From Rhodopirellula halodulae (lineage in GTDB: Bacteria > Planctomycetota > Planctomycetia > Pirellulales > Pirellulaceae): a stretch of DNA of 64,000 nt. The stretch spans positions 737,001 through 801,000 of the forward strand of contig NZ_JAJKFV010000029.1 of the NCBI RefSeq assembly GCF_020966775.1, written 5' to 3'. How positions within the stretch are numbered: the first letter of the stretch is position 1; every line of letters begins with the position of its first letter. Shown here piece by piece: positions 25,194 to 33,743 of the stretch. Made by a program: the position numbers and the translations under genes. The notes below the pieces were generated by a model. The model had not been told where the DNA came from. It did no database searches and saw only the letters and a program-made list of their open reading frames with translations.

Positions 25194-27873
25194 TTACTCG
25201 CGAGTTGCTTTGCGTCCAACTGGATCGCGAATGTCGCATTTGATCTGGAAAGATTTTCAGATGTTGAAGCCGCTGGCGATCGCGGCGGCGATTGGAATTC
25301 TCGCGTTGTACGGTTTGGCAGTGCTGCGTTCGTCGGTCGATCCGGTTGCGGATCCCGATTTGATCACGCTGTCGGTGTTATGGGTGCTGGTTCCCAATTT
25401 GGTGGCTTTGGGTGTGCCGCCGATGTCGCTGGGGACAGAAAACGAAGAGCGAACCTTGGATTGGTTGAGGACGCTGCCGGTGAAGTGGTGGCAAGTTTTG
25501 CTGTCGAAGATGCTGGTGGGATTCGCTGCTTGGTTTTTCGCTTTGTTGTTGGCGACAGCGTGTTTTGTTCTGTCGTACGTGGTCTTGCGCGGCGGATGGA
25601 GTTGGCAACGTGTTTCCACGATAAACGGGATGGAATCGTTGATCGAATTGCTCGCTTACAGCGTCGGGTTATTGCTATGCGGTTGGGTCGCGGCGTTGTT
25701 GGTACGCAATCCCATCGGGTCGGTGTTGTTGGTGTTGCCCTTCATCCTGGGAGTGACACTGCTATGGAATGCGTTGGTCGCTGAGTTGATTGACACGCCA
25801 TTTCGAAACGGCAGCACGTTTCTCGAAGCCGATGCGTCGCAGCGAGCTCTGTTGCTCGGTTTGGCCGTTGTTTTCACTGGAGTGCTGTCCGCCGCCGTTG
25901 TTGGTTTGGCCAGGCGACGATTGGCAGGCACCAGCGATGCGAAATGGCAAGCACCGATCATTGCGCAGGCGTATCAACCCACCGTGGTTCAGGTCGCTTG
26001 GCACGGGAAACCCAGCCGAATGAGGGCTCTTTTGTGGCAGCAACTTCGACAAACTCGCATGGTGCTCGGGGCCGCGTTAATCTTGCTTCTTGGAACCATT
26101 CTGTTGTCGATCGCCGATCCGCGGTCGAACTTTATGGAGCCACTCTTCGCGTTGGCTTGGCCAATGATGTTGCTCGTGCTGGGTGTCGCAACCTTTCATG
26201 GCGACCGCCGTGGATGCCGGCAAGGGTTTTTTGCGGATCGAGGATGGCCTGCGACTCTGATTTGGCTGACGCGTTTGATTCCCACCGGAAGCATGGCTCT
26301 TGTGTTGGCGTTGGCATTGCCATTTGTCAGTTCATCCCGATGGCATTTTGGACCGCCTCACTTTCAAGCGTATGGGACGCAGGCGTTTGTCTGGGCGATC
26401 CTTGTACAGTGCATGCTGTTTGTTCTAGGTGTGTTGACTGGGCAGTGGGGACGTCGTCCATCGTTGGCTTTCTTTGGGGCTCCAGTCGTTGCACTGCTGT
26501 GGATGCTGCCGGCCTTTGGGCTGTTTGGTCTCTACCAGGGGTACGTCAGCCTTTTGTGGATCGCGGCGGCAATACTGCTTTTCGCGACTTGGCGTTTGAC
26601 ACCCTTTGTGATGCAAGGTGCTTCGTCGGTCGCGGTTTGGGGGCGGGGGCTTGCCTATTGCCTTCTGGCGTTGGGAGTGATGTGCGGTTGCATCTTTTGG
26701 CATCGCTGGTGGACAACTCCCGCCGAGATGCCGCGTTGGCGAAACGAAATGTTGGGGTATCAAATCGAGCCCATTTCGTTTGACGATTATCAGTCGGCGT
26801 ACATGACGTTGCCGGGCACGCGGAATGTTCGTCTGCAATGCGATGTTTACCCGCTCGAACAGATGGATGCTCCCCTCAAGAAGAACATGTTGAGTTCGGA
26901 GTTTCCGCGAGTTGGTCCAACGGAGGCGTCTGCGATCAAATACACGGTACGGTTGCAGCCAAATCAATATTGGGCAAACCGTGTGATCAACTATGGCTAC
27001 GAGAGTTCGGCCGAGCGTTTTCGGAAACTGGACACGCAGTTGGATGCCGAGCTGAGTGCGGACAAGTCCATGGGGGAGCATGTCTCGCAGGCTGAGCTGT
27101 ACGGTTTGTGCGTTGACACGCCGATCTCCGTCAAGCACGGTCGTCCTCAGGCCTATGTCAATGGCAGGTACTACGGTGTGGTGCCCTACGGTCTATTGAA
27201 CTGGCGACCACTGAGAAGAAAAGCTTTGGAGGTCGCCGCCAAGTGGACGCGGATCACTCGTGAGCAGTCGATGGAGTTTGCCGTTTTGGAGGAACTGCTC
27301 GGCAACGCAGAGTCAAACGAATGGATTGTGATCGCTGGGCTCAGGCAAGTCGCATATGAACAAAACTTATTCAGTGATTCAGCATCGCCGTTTGGAGAAG
27401 AGGATTTTCTGGACCAGCAAGTCTTTGTGCATGTTGTCGATGAATTATGCGACGAACAGCTTCGGCGTGAAGGAAGAGAACGATCCTTGGTAAGTGCTTG
27501 GCAGCGTTTTCAAAACGCTGAATGGGCAGGCTGGTCGACACGCCAACTGGGCAATGAGAAGTACTTTTTATCTGCCGATTTGGACGATCCGCTTTATCGG
27601 ATGGGGATCGAAAGAAAACGGTTCACGCGAAAACTCGATGTCGCCGTTCGGGAGACTTTGGATCAACTGCGAAGCGGGCTCCGTCGTTGGGACGATCGGG
27701 AGCTGGTGGCGCTTCGCGGGATCTGGGGAGAGCTATTGCGGAATCGAAAAGACGCGGCGTCGATTTTCGCCGGCAACGAGTATGCGTCCCCGCCGCGGGC
27801 ACCGATTTTCTATCAAGAGCAAGAGCTTCTCATTGACGAACTGCGGCAGATGGCCGACGAGTTGCGTGAGTAG
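25174..27873 (+). CDS. ABC-2-type permease with large soluble C-terminal part
   Basis: An 899-residue membrane protein. The first 510 residues hold about 12-13 hydrophobic segments (from PLAIAAAIGILALYGLAVL to AYCLLALGVMCGCIFWH), twice as many as a usual ABC-2 permease, as if two permease units were fused; NEERTLDWLRTLPVKWW between segments 2 and 3 is typical of ABC-2 permeases. The last 390 residues are hydrophilic, mixed helical, with no motif I recognise. It overlaps the ATPase gene by 20 bp. Together with the GntR regulator it forms an autoregulated efflux-type transporter operon, possibly for envelope stress or peptides (inference). Confidence 0.88.
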   Translation: MATALDDYSRVALRPTGSRMSHLIWKDFQMLKPLAIAAAIGILALYGLAVLRSSVDPVADPDLITLSVLWVLVPNLVALGVPPMSLGTENEERTLDWLRTLPVKWWQVLLSKMLVGFAAWFFALLLATACFVLSYVVLRGGWSWQRVSTINGMESLIELLAYSVGLLLCGWVAALLVRNPIGSVLLVLPFILGVTLLWNALVAELIDTPFRNGSTFLEADASQRALLLGLAVVFTGVLSAAVVGLARRRLAGTSDAKWQAPIIAQAYQPTVVQVAWHGKPSRMRALLWQQLRQTRMVLGAALILLLGTILLSIADPRSNFMEPLFALAWPMMLLVLGVATFHGDRRGCRQGFFADRGWPATLIWLTRLIPTGSMALVLALALPFVSSSRWHFGPPHFQAYGTQAFVWAILVQCMLFVLGVLTGQWGRRPSLAFFGAPVVALLWMLPAFGLFGLYQGYVSLLWIAAAILLFATWRLTPFVMQGASSVAVWGRGLAYCLLALGVMCGCIFWHRWWTTPAEMPRWRNEMLGYQIEPISFDDYQSAYMTLPGTRNVRLQCDVYPLEQMDAPLKKNMLSSEFPRVGPTEASAIKYTVRLQPNQYWANRVINYGYESSAERFRKLDTQLDAELSADKSMGEHVSQAELYGLCVDTPISVKHGRPQAYVNGRYYGVVPYGLLNWRPLRRKALEVAAKWTRITREQSMEFAVLEELLGNAESNEWIVIAGLRQVAYEQNLFSDSASPFGEEDFLDQQVFVHVVDELCDEQLRREGRERSLVSAWQRFQNAEWAGWSTRQLGNEKYFLSADLDDPLYRMGIERKRFTRKLDVAVRETLDQLRSGLRRWDDRELVALRGIWGELLRNRKDAASIFAGNEYASPPRAPIFYQEQELLIDELRQMADELRE

Positions 27874-27922
27874 CTTGAGTTCGAATAAGAGCCAACGTGG
27901 CCTGGTCGCCTTCTGCCTTAAT

Positions 27923-27943
27923 GCTCGGTGGAGACCACCGAGC
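27923..27943. terminator. Stem-loop after the permease gene
   Basis: A perfect 9-bp stem GCTCGGTGG/CCACCGAGC with a three-base AGA loop, 50 bp after the permease stop and before the convergent secreted-protein gene; a smaller AGGCT-GT-AGCCT dyad follows within 20 bp. There is no T-tract. It may terminate both genes or belong to a REP-like intergenic repeat family. Confidence 0.5.
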
Positions 27944-27983
27944 GACAGTTTGGTGGTTTAGGCTGTAGCCTCAGCTGTGTGTC

Positions 27984-28931
27984 TCAGCGTTTGCTGTCTT
28001 TTTTGGTGGCGACCGAAGTGGGGCTGTCTTCCGGCAGCAGTTCTTCTGTCATTTTGGCTCGGTATTCCATCATGCTTCCTGGGCCTTGGAAGCCCACGAC
28101 GGACTCATCCCAATTCAGCTCTTTGCTGAGCAGGTAACCATTGTCGACATCGAAACGCAGTGTGCCGTTGCTCAGTTGCTGGATGACTTGTGCGCGAAGT
28201 GATTCTTCTTCGATGGGCGTCAACGTTTCACTTTTGACGCTCAAGGTCGCAACGCCCGCTTTGACTTTCTTCAGCGTGTAGAGCTGGCGAATCTTAATTT
28301 GTTTGACGAATCCGTCTTCGGTTCGAGCTTGGATTTCGGACGGAACGGCCCATGATTCGCCGATTTTGATGGGCTTGTCGGGCAGTGCGAGCGCCAGCGA
28401 TCCCATTCCCAACGACGACTTGGTTCCCGCATGATCTTCGCGTCGAACCTCTTGCCCTTGCGAGTTGATGGTGACGGTGGCCAAAGGCGTGCCGATTTGT
28501 GATGCAACGACGCTGAAGATTTTGGGTGGGTCTTCACCGGAGGTGCTATCCCAGCGGACTTCTTCGGCTTCACCGCTTTGCTGGGTCATCGCGACGGATT
28601 CGATCGAGTGATCGAAGGTCATTTCCTTTTCCGAGGCGTCGGCAACTTGCCAAGCTCGATTGCTGGTGGTGTGCACGTTGGCGATTTCTTCCGACCCATT
28701 AATACGCGTTTTTGTTTTCGCGATGTGCGTCACCTTGTAGCGAAGCGTCTGTTGGGGCTGCAGAGAATGCTTCAGCGTATAGGTTTGGTTGTTCTCGTTG
28801 CCCGAGGTTTCCAGAACGGAACGCTCTTCCGACCAGACGGCGCTGGGTGACGAAACGATGCCGGCTGATCCCAAGCATGTCAGGCCAATCAGTGCGAGAC
28901 GACGGGACTTGGTGGGGATTCGAAACGACAT
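27984..28931 (-). CDS. Secreted protein resembling DUF6263
   Basis: A 315-residue exported protein. A signal peptide (RRLALIGLTCLGSAGIVSSPSAVWS) is followed by a beta-rich domain: YTLKHSLQPQQTLRYKVTHIAKTKT, AWQVADASEKEMTFDHSIESV, LPDKPIKIGESW and a C-terminal TLRFDVDNGYLLSKELNW. This layout resembles the DUF6263 family found in planctomycetes; function unknown. The C-terminal 20 residues are polar. It is convergent with the ABC permease and preceded by its own intergenic region. Family assignment is from pattern memory and moderately sure. Confidence 0.8.
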   Translation of the reverse strand: MSFRIPTKSRRLALIGLTCLGSAGIVSSPSAVWSEERSVLETSGNENNQTYTLKHSLQPQQTLRYKVTHIAKTKTRINGSEEIANVHTTSNRAWQVADASEKEMTFDHSIESVAMTQQSGEAEEVRWDSTSGEDPPKIFSVVASQIGTPLATVTINSQGQEVRREDHAGTKSSLGMGSLALALPDKPIKIGESWAVPSEIQARTEDGFVKQIKIRQLYTLKKVKAGVATLSVKSETLTPIEEESLRAQVIQQLSNGTLRFDVDNGYLLSKELNWDESVVGFQGPGSMMEYRAKMTEELLPEDSPTSVATKKDSKR

Positions 28932-29205
28932 GAGTGCAGGCTCCGTCCTGAAATCGGGTGAGGCAAATGGTTCGCGTGAGTCGCCGATATCAAAATCGGC
29001 AAAACAACGCCAGTGGAATCTTTCGCCACGGGATCATCACGCTGATGATCCGGAATGAAGAATTGGTGAAGCGTTGAAGTGGGTTTTGGTGAAGCTTGTT
29101 GGGCAGTGGCGCTTTTGCCGTTGAAGGTCTCGCGGTGGATGCGAAAAGTTGCGGTCGTGCGAGGAGTCTTTCCGCTCCCCCCGAATCCCCGAATGGTTTT
29201 CCGTT

Positions 29206-30384
29206 ATGTCCACCCACTCAACTCAAGCCGTTTTCAACGCACCTTACAGCTCAAAGCAGCGATTCAGAACCGCATTCACGTTGATCGAAATGTTGGTGGT
29301 GATTTCGATCATTGGTGTGCTCGCGGCATTGCTGCTTCCCGCCGTTTCCAAGGCTCGCGAGGCGGCGCGGGCAGCCCAATGCCAAAACAATCTGAAGCAA
29401 TTCGGCGTTGGTCTCACCGGACGCACGGTCAATTCACCCAATGGCGAGTTCTGCTCCGGGGCCTTTGATTTTCGTCGCGATGGGGTGCCAACGGAGGTTG
29501 GATGGGTCGCTGACTTGGTTCGACGAGGGATCTTAGTGAGCGAAATGCGTTGCCCGAGCACGTCCGCTCAAGCCAGCAGTGCGATTGAACATTTGCTCAG
29601 CGACAACGAGGCGGACTGGGCAGCCAATACTTGCGTGGATCAGATGGGAGCCGAGGAATACACCAATGAAATGGGCACGGTCATCAAGAATGTGGCTCGG
29701 TTGATCGAGGCATCACCAGCGGATCGCGTCGAGTTCATTGAACGCAAGATGCTGGAGGACGGTTACAACACCAACTACGCGGCCACTTGGTTTTTGGTCC
29801 GCAGCGAAGTGATTTTGGATGAGGAAGGCAACCCGCAACCGAAAGACAGTTCTTGTTCCACCGACCTGAAGTCGCTGAACGTCACTCGCGGACCACTCAC
29901 CACTCGTTTGCTCGATACGGCGAAGGCTCCCAGCAGCACCGTGCCACTCCTGTGCGACGCGTCGCCCATTGGGCAGTTGTCAGCGAATGTTGGCGACTTG
30001 CCGTCGGGGACTCCGTTTGTCACACCAATCGTTGGCAAGCCGGTTCTGTACAAAAACACGGTTCCTGCGCATGTGACCAACGGCTATCTCGAAGAACCGG
30101 CGTTGGCATCAGGGACTGACCGAGAGGGCGTGGATGGCTGGCTTCGCGTGTGGAACTACGACACGCGTCAGGATTACCGCGGAATGTCAACACATCACAG
30201 TGGCGTCTGCCACGTGCTGATGGCCGACGGTAGCGTCCGTGGACTCTACGACGAGAACGGCGATGGCTTCATCAACAACGGCTTCCCAAAAGACCCCTCG
30301 TTCTGGACCAGCGACGAAGTCGAAGCCGGCGATCTCGAACTCGCCAGCTACTACTCGCTCAACAGCAAAGGCGAAGAGCTGTGA
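29206..30384 (+). CDS. DUF1559 prepilin-like protein with H-x9-DG motif
   Basis: A 392-residue type IV pilin-like protein. After a 24-residue leader comes the prepilin helix [20 protein letters not shown] with the usual F and +5 Glu, then [22 protein letters not shown], as in the planctomycete DUF1559 proteins. The C-terminus has the H-x9-DG motif ([12 protein letters not shown]) followed by a calcium-loop-like DENGDGF. The leader ends in [10 protein letters not shown], without the typical Gly before Phe, so processing may differ. The start at 29206 is the only ATG near the leader. A close paralogue lies downstream, sharing CSGA-DFRRDG and GYNTNYAA blocks. Confidence 0.88.
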   Translation: MSTHSTQAVFNAPYSSKQRFRTAFTLIEMLVVISIIGVLAALLLPAVSKAREAARAAQCQNNLKQFGVGLTGRTVNSPNGEFCSGAFDFRRDGVPTEVGWVADLVRRGILVSEMRCPSTSAQASSAIEHLLSDNEADWAANTCVDQMGAEEYTNEMGTVIKNVARLIEASPADRVEFIERKMLEDGYNTNYAATWFLVRSEVILDEEGNPQPKDSSCSTDLKSLNVTRGPLTTRLLDTAKAPSSTVPLLCDASPIGQLSANVGDLPSGTPFVTPIVGKPVLYKNTVPAHVTNGYLEEPALASGTDREGVDGWLRVWNYDTRQDYRGMSTHHSGVCHVLMADGSVRGLYDENGDGFINNGFPKDPSFWTSDEVEAGDLELASYYSLNSKGEEL

Positions 30385-31071
30385 AAGAGCTTCTGTCAAA
30401 CCGGAATCGGTTTGTGAAGTCGTAAACGCTGCTGGTGCCGCGAAACGATTGCTTTGGCACCATGCGTTCCGTTTGCCGAGAGTGATTGCTCGGTTTCAGT
30501 GCAAGCGATTGGTTAATCGATATTTCGCGTTTTGTGAAGAATGCACGCAGCGGTTCTAAATCGCTGCTGGTTGCAATGAAGAGCATGGAATCGTGTTTTG
30601 CCAAGGTCAGTTGATTTCCCCACAACAGGGAACAAGGGGCAATGCGAAGTTCATGCGTAGGGTTTGTGAAAGGTTGATGAATGCAAGTTGTGAAGCCTTT
30701 TGGCGGTCACAACTTCTTGTAGAACACCCACCAAAGAATTTGAAAAAACGACAGCGCGGGCGGATCCATGAAGGTTCACAACGACCGTTTGCGACCACTG
30801 GATGAACCGAAGGGGGGAATTGTTCAGCGTCCATGAAAGCGACGCTTCAAACGAAGAAGAATCGTGAGGTGCGTCCTCACGCTGAAAGCTTGAGTCGTTG
30901 CTGCGGCAATGATTGGGCTTTGAAAGAAGGAGTCGGTGACGCTCGACGGGCTCACGTTTGCTGGAACAAATGCGGGCCGAATGAAGCCGAACGCCACCAA
31001 ACTCGTTACACCAAATCTTAACACAAGAACGAATTCCAAATCGGTTTCGTTCGCTAAAATCAGGAAAGATA
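30385..31071. other. 687-bp non-coding gap between prepilin paralogues
   Basis: No credible coding sequence or tRNA. A stem-loop CAAACCG-GAAT-CGGTTTG lies 12 bp after the upstream stop (30397-30414), flanked by CTTC/GAAG that lengthen it; it may end the first gene. The rest has little obvious structure and ends with the AGGAAAG ribosome site of the second prepilin. Its length suggests a long leader or an unrecognised small RNA. Confidence 0.5.
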
Positions 31072-32343
31072 ATGAAGTCGAACTTTCGTAAATCAGGTTT
31101 CACCCTGATCGAATTGTTGGTCGTGATTGCGATCATCGCATTGTTGGCAGCTTTGTTGTTGCCCGCGATCACCAAGGCTCGTGAGGCCGCTCGTGCCGCA
31201 CAATGCCAAGCCAACCTGAAGAACATCGGGATTGGTTTGTTCAAGTACAGCAACCGTGCTCCATCGGGAGCTTATTGCAGCGGAGCATCGGACTTCCGTC
31301 GCGATGGTTGCATGGATGAGTACGGTTGGGTTGCTGACCTCGTCAACGTTGGCGACGGCAACATGAACGAGTCGTTGGATCCATCGAACCCACTCAAGGG
31401 TTCGGAAAAATTGAATGACCTTTACGGGTCGGACACCACCGATAACAAAGACGCCGCTCCTTTGGCACGCTTGAGCGCAGGTATGTGCGGCAAAGCCGAT
31501 TGGCAAGGCACTCCGGGTGGTGGTTCTTCCGGGGAATTTGCCGGAACCGATCCTTTGACCGACCCTCGTGCCGAGCTGATCGCTCGCTACTTCCTCACCA
31601 ACGGTTACAACACCAACTACGCCGCATCGTGGCACTTGGTCCGCGGCATGGTGAAGACCGAAGCTGATCCATCCAGCGGCGAGTTGACCACTTGGTCGGG
31701 CGGCGGATTCAAAGGTCTCGGCGGATCGACCGGTCCTCTGAGCGTTGCCGACCTGGAGCGAAGCCGCATCAGCAGCAGCAACGTTGGCTTCATCGGTTGT
31801 GCAGCTCCTGGTGACGTTGACGAAGCCATTCTTCAAGCCACTTTGGGTTTTGATGGCAATGGCGTTTGGGGAACCGCACTGAACCAAACCGAAGCTGTCG
31901 AATACATCGCCAGCGGTTCGCTCTTGACCGAAGCCTTCAACGACGGACCTGCTTTTTGGAACGCCACCGACGGAAACTTGGACTTGATTGGCAGTAATCA
32001 AACCCTGCTCGCGCAAATCGGCTGCGAGCGTGGTGAGCCCACCACAGCGGGTTGTGCTGCACCAACCGGCCCTGGCGGCAACGGGATTTACCTACAAGAC
32101 ACTCGTGACTGGTACGCCGTTCACGCTGGTAGCTGCAACATTCTGATGGGTGACGGGCACGTCGAAGTCTTCGCCGATAGCAACGCCGACGGTTTCTTGA
32201 ACCCAGGTTTCCCTGTTACCGGTTTGACCGAAGCTGACATCGCAGGTGTTGGTTATGCCGACGATGCCTTGGAAATGCCTCGTGACAAATTCTTCGCTGG
32301 TATTTTCATCAACGATGGCTACTTCAAGGGCAACTTTGAGTGA
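31072..32343 (+). CDS. DUF1559 prepilin-like protein, probably highly expressed
   Basis: A 423-residue paralogue of the preceding prepilin. It has a short, classical leader: MKSNFRKSG then [21 protein letters not shown], with Gly before Phe and Glu at +5, ready for PilD-type cleavage. [20 protein letters not shown] follows. The C-terminus holds [12 protein letters not shown] (H-x9-DG) and a calcium-loop-like DSNADGF. AGGAAAG precedes the ATG. Codon use favours CGT, GCT, GGT, AAC and AAG much more than its neighbours, typical of high expression, and a perfect 13-bp stem-loop follows. It is a good candidate for a major pseudopilin. Confidence 0.93.
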   Translation: MKSNFRKSGFTLIELLVVIAIIALLAALLLPAITKAREAARAAQCQANLKNIGIGLFKYSNRAPSGAYCSGASDFRRDGCMDEYGWVADLVNVGDGNMNESLDPSNPLKGSEKLNDLYGSDTTDNKDAAPLARLSAGMCGKADWQGTPGGGSSGEFAGTDPLTDPRAELIARYFLTNGYNTNYAASWHLVRGMVKTEADPSSGELTTWSGGGFKGLGGSTGPLSVADLERSRISSSNVGFIGCAAPGDVDEAILQATLGFDGNGVWGTALNQTEAVEYIASGSLLTEAFNDGPAFWNATDGNLDLIGSNQTLLAQIGCERGEPTTAGCAAPTGPGGNGIYLQDTRDWYAVHAGSCNILMGDGHVEVFADSNADGFLNPGFPVTGLTEADIAGVGYADDALEMPRDKFFAGIFINDGYFKGNFE

Positions 32344-32381
32344 TTGAACCCAGGTGAAAACCTTGGTTGACTGAAACGAAA

Positions 32382-32409
32382 GCCACGGCATCTCTCGAGA
32401 TGCCGTGGC
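32382..32409 (+). terminator. Strong stem-loop after the prepilin gene
   Basis: GCCACGGCATCTC and GAGATGCCGTGGC form a perfect 13-bp stem with a two-base centre, about 40 bp after the prepilin stop. Only a weak T-run follows (GATTTCC). It probably ends or protects the prepilin transcript. Confidence 0.75.
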
Positions 32410-32549
32410 GATTTCCGTCTCTGCGGTTTGAAAATTGTGTTGTTGTCTCGCAAGCTGCGGATCGTTGTTCTTCTCGACATGAATGAATGCAGAATAACGA
32501 TCCATGGGGTGCTTCTCCCGGTCGTGTGCGGCCTCGGATAGGAATTTGA

Positions 32550-33743
32550 TTGAGTATGAGTGTGACTGCAAAGTTTCTCTTGGCTGGCGTATTGCTGGCT
32601 TCGGTTTTTGGAGCGATGTCGACCGGACTGGCCACCATTGTTTCCTATGCTCCCTTCGGAGTCGCACCGTCTCAGCGAGCGGACTATGAAGAGCAAGTCG
32701 CACTGATCAAACGTCGGGAATCCCTTCGCCGCAATTCGAAGGAAATGGGGCTGCCTCAAGCTGTGGTGCCGGCCTTGAGCTACGACTTTGGCTTGGTCGA
32801 TCCGCATACAACCGCGACTCATTCCTTCGAGATTCGGAATCAAGGTGCCGGGCCGTTGACTCTTGACGTGGCGGAGACCACCTGCAAGTGCACGGTCGGG
32901 AACGCGGCAAGCAATGTGTTGCTACCTGGTGAGAGCACGACGATCGATCTCACCTGGAACACCGGGAAGAAAGCGGAAAACTACGAGCAAATCGCTCGAG
33001 TGGTCACCAATGACCCGACTCGGAAGGTCATCGACCTGTCAGTCACAGGCGTTGTGAAGTCGAAGCTGTTTGTTCCTGAAAACGGTCTTTTTCGTACCGT
33101 TGACGCTGGCGAGCAAGCAACCGCAACCTTGTTCCTGCACAGCCAACTGCATGATGAGTTCGCCGTGGTGGATGTGGAGTCTGATTTGCCTGGTTTGCAA
33201 TGGGAGGCTAAGCAAGTTTCCGTGTCTTCGCAGCCATCGTTGAACGATCGATCACCGGCTTCGGTGACCGAATTGCAGTTGAACTGCTTGGCACAGCGAG
33301 CGGGGAAGTTTTCAGGCGAAGTGAAAGTACAGGTCTTGCTACCAGGCCAAGCCGAATTGAGCGAGCACGTCGTTCAATTGACTGGTCGTGTTCATGCACC
33401 CATTAGTTTTCACTCGCCAATGTTGCATTCCAAAGAGGGTTTGGATCTGGGGACGCTCGCCAATGATGCCGACCATGAGTTCCACTTGGTCGTTCGCAAA
33501 CACTTCTCAGAAGATCGTGAGCTCGCGGTGCTGAATGTGGAGCCCAAAATCCTGGAGGTTTCCATCGAGCCGTCCCACCGAGAGTCGGACTATCGGCTGA
33601 CCATTCGAATTCCACGCGGAGCCGAGTCAGAGATTTTTAACTTGGATCAAAAGCGAGGGTACATCCAAGTGGGCGATCCAAGCAACCAAGAGTTTTCGAA
33701 TTGGTTCCCTGTCATCGGTGCGGTGGTTGCAAATGCAAACTGA
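32550..33743 (+). CDS. DUF1573 domain protein, membrane-anchored
   Basis: A 397-residue protein with an N-terminal signal anchor (KFLLAGVLLASVFGAMSTGLA) and a DUF1573 domain (SYDFGLVDPHTTATHSFEIRN, then VAETTCKCTVG with the usual Cys-x-Cys, LLPGESTTIDLTWN, ARVVTNDPTRKVIDLSVTG). The remaining 230 residues form further beta-sandwich-like strands. AGGA lies six bases before a TTG at 32550 and twelve before an ATG at 32556, so the TTG is slightly preferred. It starts a three-gene run with a DUF1559 lipoprotein and a PEP-CTERM protein, overlapping the next gene by 11 bp. DUF1573 function is unknown. Confidence 0.88.
   Translation: MSMSVTAKFLLAGVLLASVFGAMSTGLATIVSYAPFGVAPSQRADYEEQVALIKRRESLRRNSKEMGLPQAVVPALSYDFGLVDPHTTATHSFEIRNQGAGPLTLDVAETTCKCTVGNAASNVLLPGESTTIDLTWNTGKKAENYEQIARVVTNDPTRKVIDLSVTGVVKSKLFVPENGLFRTVDAGEQATATLFLHSQLHDEFAVVDVESDLPGLQWEAKQVSVSSQPSLNDRSPASVTELQLNCLAQRAGKFSGEVKVQVLLPGQAELSEHVVQLTGRVHAPISFHSPMLHSKEGLDLGTLANDADHEFHLVVRKHFSEDRELAVLNVEPKILEVSIEPSHRESDYRLTIRIPRGAESEIFNLDQKRGYIQVGDPSNQEFSNWFPVIGAVVANAN

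Noticed and set aside
30593-30805. 70-codon frame in the prepilin gap
   Set aside because: Starts without a ribosome site, has poor composition and no similarity I can name.
31093-32016. Long minus-strand open frame inside the second prepilin gene
   Set aside because: It lies antisense to a clear DUF1559 gene and reads as composition-driven; strong codon bias in the real gene produces long shadow frames.
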